This document shows positions 50,297-59,069 of a DNA stretch of 64,000 nt, piece after piece; position 1 is the stretch's first letter, and the number at the start of each line of letters is the position of its first letter. The position numbers and the translations under genes were made by a program. The DNA is from Bacteroidales bacterium UBA3143. Lineage in GTDB: Bacteria; Bacteroidota; Bacteroidia; Bacteroidales; Dysgonomonadaceae. The notes under the pieces are model-generated. The model did not search any database and was not told the origin of the DNA. It was given only the letters and a program-made list of their open reading frames with translations. The stretch is taken from the NCBI GenBank assembly GCA_002364735.1, contig DEZB01000058.1, positions 4,052 to 68,051 of the forward strand. The letters run 5' to 3'.

Positions 50297-51733
50297 ATGA
50301 ACAAAGTTTACGATGTTGGTATAATAGGCGGAGGTGTTTCGGGAGTTGTTATTGCATTACAATTAGCTGAACATGGGATAGAGAATGTTTTGTTTGAACA
50401 AAAACAAAACGTGGTGAATGGACCGCCATTTTGTCACCTGCATGCTGGAGGAAATTTATATCCTGACATTTCTAATGAACAGTGTAGAATTCTAATGAAG
50501 CAGTCGATAGAAATGGCACGACTTTTCCCACAATCTATTGATGAAAGACCAACGCTTATTGCTGTCCCTAAAACAGAAAACTATCAATTAGGTCAGATTG
50601 AGGATCGTTTGAATATGTTGGTTGATTACTATAAGAAATTGATAGAAGAGGATCCGTCAAATGAAGTTTTAGGTACTCCAGATGATTATTATAAGTTATA
50701 CAATGAGGAAGACTTAGACGTTTTAGCCAAGCAATCAACAATAACACATCCCAACTCTCCGGATGAGTGGATGACAAATGTTGTGAAATTGATTGATTTT
50801 AATGTGTTGAAGATGCCCGTAATCTTAGTTCAAGAATATGGCTGGAACTTATTTAGATTAGGCGCTCAAGCTCAATTAGCATTAAACAAAGCTGATAAAT
50901 GCACTTTGAAACTAAACACCGAAGTTGAGAATATCAAAGATGTACGTAATCAAAACTTAGGCTATAATTGGGAGATAATTACAAATGACACTACTTACAG
51001 AATAAATTACTTGGTGAACTCATCTGGGTTTAGAACGGGCAAATTCGATGAATGCATAGACTTGAATGTTGAACGACTAATAGAGTTTAAGGCAGCTTAT
51101 GTTTCACAATGGCAACCAATAGAGGGTTTAATTCCAGAACTTATTTTCCATGGTGAACGTGGCACTTCGCATGGTATGGCACAGTTAACACCTTATTGTG
51201 AAGATTACTACCAAATTCATGGCATGACAGAAGATATTACGCTGTTCAAAAATGGTTTGGTGAAAACTATAGGCAGTAGTGCACAACCTGAATTTGATGA
51301 AAATATTAAACGAAAATTAAATGAAGGATGGAAAGATGATGAAATTAAAGATAGAACTGAAAACGCAATTGTGTATATAGCTAAATTTATTCCTTCTTTT
51401 GCATCGGCTATAGTTGGTGGACCTCCTTTGTTCGGTGCACAACAGATACCGGGAAGCGATGTCACCTTAAGGGTTGGTGAAGTAAGTTTTCCAACAAACT
51501 TCTATGCCCGCAGCGAAATTGTTAAAGCTTCCTCTGCATTAACAGTTGCAAATCAAATTATAGATAGAACGAAGAAAGAACAAATTATATCATCAGACTT
51601 AGAAACAACTAATAAGAACTCTATATTAGACAGTATTACTAAAAATGATATTGACAAATTGGCTTCTGAATTAGCAAAAGAACGAGGTTATCCAAAAGCA
51701 TTGTCACGATTAGTTATTGAAAAAAAAAGATAA
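50297..51733 (+). CDS. FAD-dependent oxidoreductase (DAO-like fold)
   Basis: A 478-residue flavoprotein. The dinucleotide-binding motif VGIIGGGVSGVVIALQLAEH (residues 7-26) is followed by the acidic end Glu34 of the second strand (VLFEQ). The rest is not close to any enzyme I can name; it has the general D-amino acid oxidase layout with a C-terminal FAD contact (RSEIVKASSALTVANQIID). The gene begins one base after the HAD phosphatase stop. The substrate is unknown; the HAD neighbour suggests work on a phosphorylated or hydroxylated small acid, but this is speculative. Confidence 0.75.
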   Translation: MNKVYDVGIIGGGVSGVVIALQLAEHGIENVLFEQKQNVVNGPPFCHLHAGGNLYPDISNEQCRILMKQSIEMARLFPQSIDERPTLIAVPKTENYQLGQIEDRLNMLVDYYKKLIEEDPSNEVLGTPDDYYKLYNEEDLDVLAKQSTITHPNSPDEWMTNVVKLIDFNVLKMPVILVQEYGWNLFRLGAQAQLALNKADKCTLKLNTEVENIKDVRNQNLGYNWEIITNDTTYRINYLVNSSGFRTGKFDECIDLNVERLIEFKAAYVSQWQPIEGLIPELIFHGERGTSHGMAQLTPYCEDYYQIHGMTEDITLFKNGLVKTIGSSAQPEFDENIKRKLNEGWKDDEIKDRTENAIVYIAKFIPSFASAIVGGPPLFGAQQIPGSDVTLRVGEVSFPTNFYARSEIVKASSALTVANQIIDRTKKEQIISSDLETTNKNSILDSITKNDIDKLASELAKERGYPKALSRLVIEKKR

Positions 51734-51869
51734 GAGCAATTGGGTATCATCTATTTGAAATTTCCTTCTCATGACTTGTACCAGCCATGTAAATTTGTAA
51801 AATGTAAAGCAGCTAAATTTGTCGGAATAAGGCAATTGTATATCATCAAGGTTGACTCATAAGTTTTCA

Positions 51870-51937
51870 AAACATTTTCACGCCCGTGAAAATGTTTAAA
51901 ACTGATGAAACTTGCAAACACCGCGGTGAAAATGTTT
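51870..51937. repeat. Hairpin element with CCGCGG-related second copy
   Basis: AAACATTTTCAC-GCCC-GTGAAAATGTTT (51870-51897) is a perfect 12-bp stem with a 4-base loop. The arm GTGAAAATGTTT recurs at 51926-51937, joined to a perfect 10-base palindrome CACCGCGGTG (51919-51928). A third related segment (CAAAACATTTCTACCGCGGTGG) starts near 52114. Confidence 0.8.
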
Positions 51938-52127
51938 GAAAACAGATTATTTTCATTTTGTCGCCCAATTTTGTCTCATTAATGTCATTAAATTCCAAAT
52001 CTTGATGTATTAATCTCTTTCCAACTAATTAATTCTTTCATTTTAGGTTGCTTTTTATTTTTTCATGCCATTTTTCTCACATGTTTGTACAAAAATTCGT
52101 CATTTTGGTATTTCAAAACATTTCTAC

Positions 52128-52172
52128 CGCGGTGGATTGCGTTTTCAACAGACGAAAGTCCAATCCACCGCG
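52128..52172. repeat. Perfect 12-bp inverted repeat with CCGCGG core
   Basis: CGCGGTGGATTG (52128-52139) and CAATCCACCGCG (52161-52172) enclose a 21-base loop. It shares CCGCGGTG with the elements at 51.9 kb, so it belongs to the same repeat family. Confidence 0.82.
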
Positions 52173-52570
52173 TTGAATTTAATTTCCACCTATTTTTTGA
52201 GCAATCATCTGATGAATTGTAAGAAACAATGCGCTATTATTTACAAATTTACAGTTGCAGAAGTGTAATCAATTTGGTGTGATAAATAAAAATGGGTCAT
52301 CAGTGTTTATGTGTTTGAGTAAAGAGTGCGAGTCTATTAAAAGTTGAAAGTTCGTTTATAACATTGTTGCATACCTAAGTCTTTTATAAATAGGGTAATA
52401 AGCTTTGAGTTGTGGTAATTTTATAGTGGTTACTAAGTCCCCCCAAGATTCTCAATAAAACATCAAAAGAAATAACTTGTGAATTTATATATAATACAAG
52501 ATCAATCACCACGTTTTAAAATTGTGTGTCTTACGCCACTTTCAGGGCTTGCGTTTGTTTTTTCATTTAT

Positions 52571-52721
52571 GTAGGGCGATGTGCCCTACGCTATGTTCTT
52601 TTGCTCTTTCAGAGCTAATTAATTTTAATACAGAAACTTTCTCATGGGTATTGTAAATATTTGAAGAGACTGGCATTAGGGCGATGCCCTATAAGATATC
52701 AGCACTGGGTAACGCCCAGTG
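52571..52721. repeat. Cluster of three small hairpins (REP-like)
   Basis: GTAGGGC-GATGT-GCCCTAC (52571-52589), TAGGGC-GAT-GCCCTA (52677-52691) and CACTGGG-TAACG-CCCAGTG (52703-52721). The first two are variants of each other. They resemble the GGGCGATGCCC-type intergenic elements found in Bacteroidota genomes and may be remnants of a REP array. Confidence 0.7.
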
Positions 52722-52968
52722 AATGAGCATATAGCAGAAGCAAAAGCTCTGTAAAAGCGTAAGATTTATTTTGCTCTGAAGTAGTCTTCACAACTAATGT
52801 AGATCAAAGGTATATCTTTTGAACATAAAATTCATATATTCAGAGAGTTGCATTTAGTTATATATTATGTTTGGATAGAAGTAGAACCTGATGTAGAATT
52901 GTCTAATCTGAATTGAGAAAGTGATAGAGACGGAAAGAAAAATTCAAAAATAGCAATAAACAAATTTC

Positions 52969-53964
52969 TCATTTTTCGAAAGTCAAACCACGGTATGTTT
53001 TGATTGCATTTTCGTAATAGATTTTATACAAATATTCTTCTGGCAATTGAATCCCTTTAAATGTTTTACTAACTTCTGTTGACTCACAATCCTGATTAGT
53101 TGTTAAAAACTTCCAGTCATTAATTAGAGAAGAAATTAGTCTTTCTGGATTGTTATATGCATCTGTTCCATAAATGATTCGATCAGCATACTTAATAAAA
53201 AAATCACGCACACCATCATAATCTTTTTCAGATTGCATTTGTAAATGTCCTAAACGAGAGGATAAATCCACTTTAAAGTTAGGATATTTGTCAAATCGTT
53301 TAGATAGCTCCTTGTAGCTCCACTAAAGACTTCCTAAATGCGCACCCACAAATGTTAAATTGGGAAACTTTTCTAAAACAGAGTCTCTTGCCTGAATCTG
53401 CAAATCATAGCTTGGTATTTCAGGATGCAAATAAGCATGGTACTCGGGATGATTAGTATAGTAGAATCTATTCCGATTGGATGTCATTTCTTCCAGAGGC
53501 AACCAACAATTTTTTGGTTCACCCAAGTGAGCCAATACCGGGATTTTGTTTTCATTTAAAAACGCAAAAAGTGGTTCAAAAAATAAATCATCAATCATTA
53601 AGTAAGAATTATCTGATGATTTTATAATTTCCATGCCAATATTTTTCCAGATTTTGATGCCCACGGCCCCTTTTTCAACAGATTGTTGAATGTGAGAAAA
53701 TACTTTTTTATACCAATTATCACTTTCCCAATTGTCCATCTCAAAGCTGGCTATGTAGGCAAAGCTACCTTGGTGTTTATTGATATAGGTTAATGCCACA
53801 GCTTCCTGTTCTGCTATTGAAGGGAATATTTTTAGATCAGTATTGATGTTCACAAACCTCACATTGTATTCCTTTGCAAATTTCACATAAACAGGATTGT
53901 AAGATGTGGAATGAAAATGCGCATCAATTTTTGGAAAATTTTTAAGTGAAACCATCTTATTCAT
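52969..53964 (-). pseudogene. Amidohydrolase family protein interrupted by an in-frame amber codon
   Basis: One continuous reading frame of 331 codons broken only by a TAG at codon 214 (53323-53325). Before it: KIDAHFHST with metal ligands His16 and His18, ILMAHLGEP-type VLAHLGEPKNCW and FVGAHLGSL. After the TAG the frame continues WSYKELSKRFDKYPNFKVDL and then DRIIYGTDAYNNPERL with the family Asp. Family members read GAHLGS(L)EWS at the junction, so a single GAG to TAG change explains it. All metal ligands are otherwise intact, so inactivation is recent, or the stop is read through. The product would be a COG2159-like TIM-barrel hydrolase. Confidence 0.82.
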
Positions 53965-54013
53965 TTTGCTTTATTTTATTTGATGAGCCATAAGTTAACT
54001 TAAATGACAGGAA

Positions 54014-54613
54014 TCATTTTTCAAGAAGCTCCTTTATATACTTCTCCATCTTTTCTGGCTTTGTAGTAGGTGAATATCGTTTCACGGGCACTCCTTCGCT
54101 ATTGATTACAAACTTGGTAAAATTCCATTTTATTTTGCTCCCAAATATACCGCCAGAAAGTTTCGATTTCAAATACTTGAAAATAGGATGCGCATTTTTC
54201 CCATTCACATCAACCTTAGCAAAAAGAGGAAAACTTACACCGAAATTTATTTCACAAAACTCCTTTATATCGTCAGCTGAACCTGGCTCTTGATTGCCAA
54301 ATTGATTGCAAGGAAAGCCCAATATCACCAAACCTTTATCTTTGTATTTCTGATATAGCATTTCCAATCCTTCATATTGGGACGTAAAACCGCATTTACT
54401 TGCAGTATTTACCACTATAATGGTTTTACCTTGGTATTCATTCATGCTCACAGTTTCACCATTTAATTTGGCAGCTTCAAAATCATAAAATGTCTTCATA
54501 TTGTTTATTTGTTTAGTTCCGAGATGAGGTTTACTATTGTTGTTAGGAAATGGAGTTAATGCAACACTTATAAAAATAAAACACAGCAAACAACACGTAA
54601 TGAGACTTCTCAT
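54014..54613 (-). CDS. Exported glutathione peroxidase (cysteine type)
   Basis: A 199-residue protein from the ATG at 54613, whose N-terminus MRSLITCCLLCFIFISVALT is a signal peptide or anchor. A cytosolic form could start at the ATG at 54499 (MKTFYDFEAAKL). The peroxidase core has NTASKCGFTSQYEGLE with the peroxidatic Cys, ILGFPCNQFGNQEPGS with the Gln, and IKWNFTKFVI with the Trp/Asn tetrad residues. It would reduce hydroperoxides in the periplasm, probably with thioredoxin-like donors as for other Cys-type bacterial members. A frame upstream to 54769 runs through a terminator hairpin and is not coding. Confidence 0.92.
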   Translation of the reverse strand: MRSLITCCLLCFIFISVALTPFPNNNSKPHLGTKQINNMKTFYDFEAAKLNGETVSMNEYQGKTIIVVNTASKCGFTSQYEGLEMLYQKYKDKGLVILGFPCNQFGNQEPGSADDIKEFCEINFGVSFPLFAKVDVNGKNAHPIFKYLKSKLSGGIFGSKIKWNFTKFVINSEGVPVKRYSPTTKPEKMEKYIKELLEK

Positions 54614-54721
54614 TAAAAAATAGTATTGAATTTTGAATAGGTAAAAAGCTTTGATTCGGCTCATACTCTGTGTTATTATTTTTCTACAATGTAAACAATT
54701 TATCTTTCTCTTTTGACAAAA

Positions 54722-54754
54722 AACAGCAGTAAAAGAATGTGTTTTACTGCTGTT
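54722..54754 (-). terminator. Rho-independent terminator after the PRC-barrel gene
   Basis: A perfect 13-bp stem AACAGCAGTAAAA / TTTTACTGCTGTT with a 7-base loop, followed by T6 on the minus strand. It is 77 bases past the stop at 54831. Confidence 0.85.
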
Positions 54755-54830
54755 ATCGTCGGTGAACAAATCACATATATTAAAAAGTTATTTCCAACAA
54801 GTGGTTCAACCTAATTAATTATTTGTCAGT

Positions 54831-55580
54831 TTAATCTTTAGTCCAGTATCCTTGACGTTTGTAGTGTTTATAAAGTTTATCTTCATAATTGCGTGTAAGA
54901 AGAAAATCATCCGAATATTCGGGCGATTGCTTAATGCTTTCTTGCGAAAGACTAACGAAAACCTTTGAATCTTCCCAACTAATACGCTCAATCCATTGGG
55001 GTGAAATCAATACTTTTTTTCCGCCCCACCAGTTCTTAGTATCTATCACGAGGTAACGAATTGCCCAGTTTTCATCATCAATAATAAAACCTTCTACATG
55101 ACCTATTTCACCATCAGTAGCCTGAATATCATGTCCTGTTACATCTTTAGTACTACGCAAATGAGGATCCCATGAATCTTTTTCCTGTTGTTTTTCAACT
55201 TTTACTTCTTGAGGTTCACGCATAATAAATGGATAAGCTCCCCACATTAACCTTCCGTGCCAATATTCTGGAAAAGCATAATAATCATTGTAGGCCCTCT
55301 CATATTGACGAGAAACAGGTATGTCACTATCCAGTGGTGGACTATCTTCAATTTGTTTTACGTTCAAATTAACAACAATGTTTTCTTCTTCCTCATTTAT
55401 CTTACCTAATGCATAAGGCGAAATTAATACTCGTCTACCAGTGAGCCAATTGCCTGTATCAGCAACAAGATATCGAATAGCCCAAAATCTATCATCGAAA
55501 TAAAATTCTTTTACACTACCTATTTCGCCATCTGTTCCTTTTAATTTAAAACTTTCTAATTTCCTTGTTTTGAATAACAT
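54831..55580 (-). CDS. Protein with two PRC-barrel domains
   Basis: A 249-residue protein with two PRC-barrel domains: residues about 8-75 (GTDGEIGSVKEFYFDDRFWA; GNWLTGRRVLISPYALG) and about 140-215 (ATDGEIGHVEGFIIDDENWA; WWGGKKVLISPQWIERI). They are joined by a proline-rich linker with NDYYAFPEYWHGRLMWG. PRC-barrels occur in photosynthetic reaction centres, RimM and stress proteins; this duplicated form is a frequent general-stress gene in bacteria. It is 87 bases downstream of a hydrophilin-like gene on the same strand and is followed by a terminator. The function is not known. Confidence 0.9.
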   Translation of the reverse strand: MLFKTRKLESFKLKGTDGEIGSVKEFYFDDRFWAIRYLVADTGNWLTGRRVLISPYALGKINEEEENIVVNLNVKQIEDSPPLDSDIPVSRQYERAYNDYYAFPEYWHGRLMWGAYPFIMREPQEVKVEKQQEKDSWDPHLRSTKDVTGHDIQATDGEIGHVEGFIIDDENWAIRYLVIDTKNWWGGKKVLISPQWIERISWEDSKVFVSLSQESIKQSPEYSDDFLLTRNYEDKLYKHYKRQGYWTKD

Positions 55581-55667
55581 ATATTTTTAATTTTATTGAT
55601 TAATACTTTCTTCCTCAATTTCTTAAGTGCTTCCTATTATGCAAATGTATCTGTTTAATTTTATCAG

Positions 55668-56024
55668 TTAAACACCTTTATCCTCTTCCAAATCTTCATG
55701 ATCATCGCCACCTAAACTGTAATAATTGTTTTCTTCATCTTCATTACCAATGACTTCTTGCGCATCATCTAACTCTGAGCCAGGTACATCGAGGTCTTTC
55801 CCACTCAATGTATGCTTTTTATCCAATGCTTTTTGTCTTACATCATTCGTGCCAATTGATGTTTTAGTTTTGGAAATGTCTGCTGGATTTACATCTGATT
55901 TTTTCTTAAACTGTTCATAAATATCTTCGCCTTCAGGATAAAGTGGATAACCTTTCTTATTTTCATCCTTGTCTTTATTAGACATACTTTCTAACGGATT
56001 CGATTTGTCTTTTTCTTTACTCAT
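55668..56024 (-). CDS. Acidic hydrophilin-like stress protein
   Basis: A 118-residue, highly charged protein without hydrophobic segments or signal peptide. The N-terminal part is Lys/Asp/Asn-rich (MSKEKDKSNPLESMSNKDKD), the middle has GYPLYPEGEDIYEQFKKK, and the end DVPGSELDDAQEVIGNEDEE-NNYYSLGGDDHEDLEED is a recurring Bacteroidota signature. It is likely disordered, as in desiccation or osmotic-stress proteins. It precedes the PRC-barrel gene on the same strand, forming a plausible stress pair. No named function is known. Confidence 0.72.
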   Translation of the reverse strand: MSKEKDKSNPLESMSNKDKDENKKGYPLYPEGEDIYEQFKKKSDVNPADISKTKTSIGTNDVRQKALDKKHTLSGKDLDVPGSELDDAQEVIGNEDEENNYYSLGGDDHEDLEEDKGV

Positions 56025-56275
56025 ATTTTTTAGGTTTTCAAATATTGTAATTCCAATAATTAATACATAAACGATTTCTAAACTTCGTTCTACTCTTAAA
56101 AGATAATCTCTATTTATTTTATACCAAAATCATGAAAAGCTAACTTTTTAATAGTTTTTTGTATGTAATATTATTAGTAAATAATTAAAGTACAACTTCT
56201 TATAATAAAACAAGTCTACTACCACTATTGTTTAAAAATGACAATATTTTGTGATGAAAGAATCTGATTAAATGA
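56025..56275. other. AT-rich gap upstream of the hydrophilin gene
   Basis: About 250 bases, very AT-rich, with no coding frame or hairpin recognised. It holds the probable promoter of the hydrophilin/PRC-barrel pair. Confidence 0.35.
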
Positions 56276-56332
56276 TTATTTTTTTAGAAATCCTTTCCTC
56301 TCACTTTCATTAATTAAGTCCTTAGCATAATT

Positions 56333-56866
56333 CTAAATAGTTTCCGAACCTTTTTTAATTTCTTTATTGACATCATAAACTTGTTGAAATGGAACATTGA
56401 ATTCCATCCACGTTCCACCATCATTTGCAACATCTTGCAACAATGGTTCAAACCGATCCATGGATTTTGCAAACTTAGCATCTTCGGTTATTCCCTCTTC
56501 AAATTCTTCCCAAATTGCTATTAACTCTTTGGCTTGCTCTTCTGGCAAAAGTCCAAAAATTCGTTTTGCTGCAATTAACTCCTCCTCTGTATTTGAGTGG
56601 CTCTTAGTAGTACTATAAACAAAAGTATCACCAGCATCAATTTCTACGATATCATGAATTAAAAGCATTTTCAAAACCTTCAAAATATTAATTGGTTTAT
56701 TTGAATGTTCTGCCAATACAATTGCCATTACAGCAATATGCCAACTATGCTCAGCATCGTTTTCTCGTCTTTCACTATTGAATAGTTTAGATCTGCGTTG
56801 AATGTATTTTATCTTGTCAATTTCTTTTATGAAAGCTATCTGCTTTAGTAATTTGTTAATCGGCAT
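56333..56866 (-). CDS. HD domain nucleotidase-like hydrolase, possibly shortened by an amber codon
   Basis: A 177-residue HD-superfamily protein of the YfbR/HDDC2 kind (5'-deoxynucleotidases). Metal-site residues are seen: NDAEHSWHIAVM (His40), LLIHDIVEIDAGD (His71-Asp72) and KSMDRFEPLLQD (Asp). The frame stops at a TAG (56333-56335), yet the same frame continues NYAKDLINESERKGFLKK to TAA at 56276-56278, which resembles the normal family tail (…YA-LI-E-VKKGYL). The missing ~19 residues form the last helix, so the protein could be active or impaired. Extended coordinates would be 56276-56866. Confidence 0.85.
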   Translation of the reverse strand: MPINKLLKQIAFIKEIDKIKYIQRRSKLFNSERRENDAEHSWHIAVMAIVLAEHSNKPINILKVLKMLLIHDIVEIDAGDTFVYSTTKSHSNTEEELIAAKRIFGLLPEEQAKELIAIWEEFEEGITEDAKFAKSMDRFEPLLQDVANDGGTWMEFNVPFQQVYDVNKEIKKGSETI

Positions 56867-56964
56867 TGTTTTATAATTCTTAGTTAGTTAAATTATATAG
56901 TGGTGCATGCTGTAGTTAATTGAATATAGGTTTCTTGAAGTATTGTTTTCTACTTCATTCTTTC

Positions 56965-57183
56965 TTAAATAATACCACCCCCTATGGATAGGCGTATAAT
57001 AGCAACAATTAAGACTATACCATTAAGACTGAGACCTCCTTTGTTTTTACTGAAAATGCCTATAAAAAGACCAATTATTTACAAAGGTATCACAATCCAA
57101 TTCACCCAACCCAATAAAGGAAATAGACCAATGAACATACCTATTAATGCTACAATTCCAACTATTTTACTCATTAAATTCAT
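56965..57183 (-). pseudogene. Small membrane protein with an in-frame TAA
   Basis: A minus-strand frame of 72 codons starting MNLMSKIVGIVALIGMFIGL, then LGWVNWIVIPL, a TAA at codon 35 (57079-57081), then IIGLFIGIFSKNKGGLSLNG and IVAIIRLSIGGGII to a TAA. Both parts together look like a two- or three-helix mini membrane protein family seen in Bacteroidota, with the break inside the second helix. The first 34 residues alone could still be made. A plus-strand frame covering it (56984-57313) is its shadow. Confidence 0.62.
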
Positions 57184-57459
57184 AATTTTCTATTTTTTAT
57201 TTCCTAATGCTTTCACTATATTTTTATTATCTCTTATCTCTTCTATACTAACACTGTTTGAATCCGATTTGTTATATAAATATTCGTTTTCTGATTGCGT
57301 CATACTTAAGTAATGGTTTACGTCATTTGTGTCAAATGGTTGGTATAAAATGTTTTACATCAAAAAAAAAGACTGTCAACAAAACTATTTTCATCTCAAC
57401 TTAATGTCTCTTCCATCTACTATAAGCGTTTGATCCGTTACTCACTATTTAAATAATTG

Positions 57460-57487
57460 TTTGAAACATTCAAGTTCACTATCTTTA
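57460..57487 (+). promoter_or_regulatory. Possible Bacteroidota-type promoter of the MBL hydrolase gene
   Basis: TTTG at 57460-57463 and TATCTTTA at 57480-57487, spacing 16, resemble the -33 (TTTG) and -7 (TAnnTTTG) consensus of the phylum; the second element ends 24 bases before the ATG. The spacing is slightly short and the last base differs from the consensus. Confidence 0.35.
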
Positions 57488-57511
57488 CGAAGGTAATAAA
57501 AAAATAATACA

Positions 57512-58351
57512 ATGAAGATAATCACGTTAGTTGATAATAGAACCCAATCAGATAGTTTGCAGACAGAACATGGTTTGTCACTATATATAGAAACGGATAG
57601 TAATCAAAAGATATTGTACGACACAGGGCAATCTGATCTATTTATGCAAAATGCTGAAAGACTAAATATTGACTTGCGTGCAATTGATATGGTTGTTATA
57701 TCACATGGACATTACGATCACATTGGTGGTTTGTTGTCTTTTCTGAAAATAAACAAAACTGCAAAGGTATATATGAATGCTTCTATCTTTGATTACGAAT
57801 ATTTTTCGCTGAAGAAAGGTGTGAAAAAGATGAATGGTTTCTCGCCCGAACTGATGGAACATCGTGAGCGATTTGTGTTGTTGGACAAAAACAGACAAAT
57901 TGACAACCTTTGGTTTATTACAGATATATCTCATACACACCCCTTGCCCAAAGGAAATGCAATACTTTACAGACAAAAGAATGACGTGGAAGAATTAGAT
58001 AAATTCTCGCACGAATTGATTCTTGTTGTAAATACAGCGAAAGGAATGTGTATCTTTACGGGCTGTGGACACAATGGGGTGTTAAACATAGTTACTACAG
58101 TGCAAACAGCTATTCAGCAAAAGCAGATAAAATGTTTGTATGGAGGTTTCCATTTGATAGACACAAAAGATTTTGTGAAAACAGAAACAAATGAAGAGTT
58201 GACTGCTATAGCACATAAATTGATGCACAGTTTGCCTAATACATATTTTTACACCGGGCACTGCACAGGATCAAATGCTTTTGATGTATTGAAAGCACAA
58301 ATGGGCGAAAAGTTAGCAGCTTTTTATGTAGGGAAACAGATGATAATATAA
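57512..58351 (+). CDS. MBL fold metallo-hydrolase (COG1237 type)
   Basis: A 279-residue metallo-beta-lactamase fold protein. Metal ligands His65, His67, Asp69 and His70 are in VVISHGHYDHIGG; later ligands appear in FTGCGHNGVLN, CLYGGFHL and YTGHCTG. The start LVDNRTQSDSLQTEHGLSLY fits the COG1237 group, annotated as dihydropteridine or methanopterin-related synthases in archaea. The bacterial substrate is not known. It is a single gene, convergent with the HAD gene downstream (71 bases apart). Confidence 0.88.
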   Translation: MKIITLVDNRTQSDSLQTEHGLSLYIETDSNQKILYDTGQSDLFMQNAERLNIDLRAIDMVVISHGHYDHIGGLLSFLKINKTAKVYMNASIFDYEYFSLKKGVKKMNGFSPELMEHRERFVLLDKNRQIDNLWFITDISHTHPLPKGNAILYRQKNDVEELDKFSHELILVVNTAKGMCIFTGCGHNGVLNIVTTVQTAIQQKQIKCLYGGFHLIDTKDFVKTETNEELTAIAHKLMHSLPNTYFYTGHCTGSNAFDVLKAQMGEKLAAFYVGKQMII

Positions 58352-58421
58352 TAGTTTATCTTGATTAATAGGTTGACACATTTAACACAAAAGCTAAATC
58401 AATAAATCCTTTACGTGCATT

Positions 58422-59042
58422 TTACTGATGCAAATCCTCAACTACTTCAAGAATTTGCATTCGCGAATCAACTATATAATCAGGTTTTTCTCTGCTCAGC
58501 TTTTCTTTTGAATTAAATCCCCACGTAACGGCAATGTTTTTGATTTTGGCTTTTTTTGTTGCAACAATATCCCTATCCTCATCTCCAACATAAATCACTT
58601 CGCGTGGATCTATTTTATATTTGCTACACATCTTTTTCAGAACTAAGTGCTTGCCAAAAATAGAGCTTCCAGAATATACAAATTCAAATAAGTTATCAAT
58701 ATTATGTTTTATTAAAGTGTCAATGATATTTTCTCTTGAATTGCTTGACAAAATGCCAAGCTTATAATTCTTTTTTAGGCTATTGAGCAGATCAATGATC
58801 TCTGGGAACAGTTTGACATCCTTATTATCCTCTAATTTGGAAGTAACGTTAAGAGCCATCTGTGGAAGTTTCCAAAGAGGGATATTCAGTTTTCTGAGCA
58901 AACCCTTTGTATCTTCATTTTTAATTGATTCAAAGTCAAAGTTGACAGCATATTCACCATACTCTTTTATGACAAGAGCTTTAATTATATCGAATGTATC
59001 GGCAATAGTACCATCAAAATCAAAAACAATATATTTTATCAT
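58422..59042 (-). CDS. HAD family hydrolase
   Basis: A 206-residue HAD-IA phosphatase. Motif I is YIVFDFDGTIADT (nucleophile Asp8, acid Asp10); motif II GILSSNS; motif III with HLVLKKM (Lys); motif IV VGDEDRDIVATKKA. The helical cap is the small C1 type. It resembles phosphoglycolate phosphatase or pyrophosphatase PpaX-like proteins. It stands 27 bases downstream of the aminopeptidase gene on the same strand and may be cotranscribed with it. The substrate is unknown. Confidence 0.87.
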   Translation of the reverse strand: MIKYIVFDFDGTIADTFDIIKALVIKEYGEYAVNFDFESIKNEDTKGLLRKLNIPLWKLPQMALNVTSKLEDNKDVKLFPEIIDLLNSLKKNYKLGILSSNSRENIIDTLIKHNIDNLFEFVYSGSSIFGKHLVLKKMCSKYKIDPREVIYVGDEDRDIVATKKAKIKNIAVTWGFNSKEKLSREKPDYIVDSRMQILEVVEDLHQ

Positions 59043-59069
59043 GTTATTTGGGAATGAATAGATGAGCTA

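Larger units (their letters stand above)
51734..52968. other. 1.2-kb intergenic region rich in hairpins
   Basis: No convincing gene. It contains several inverted repeats that are annotated separately (51870-51937, 52128-52172 and 52571-52721). The 67-codon plus-strand frame at 52065 runs across one of them and has no coding character. The surrounding genes are convergent. Confidence 0.6.

Noticed and set aside
52065..52268. 67-codon plus-strand gene
   Set aside because: It runs across the CCGCGGTG inverted repeat, shows no family or hydrophobic pattern and lies in a repeat-rich gap.
54614..54769. Extended N-terminus of the glutathione peroxidase
   Set aside because: This part is encoded across a perfect terminator hairpin belonging to the upstream gene, and an ATG followed by a signal peptide occurs at 54613.
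53323..56335. Reassignment of TAG to an amino acid in this genome
   Set aside because: TAG is used as an ordinary terminal stop by several intact genes here, including the DUF5686, CotH, FMN reductase B, diphosphomevalonate decarboxylase, thioesterase and SMUG2 genes.
56984..57313. 109-codon plus-strand gene
   Set aside because: The opposite strand encodes the recognisable mini membrane protein remnant; this frame is its antisense shadow.
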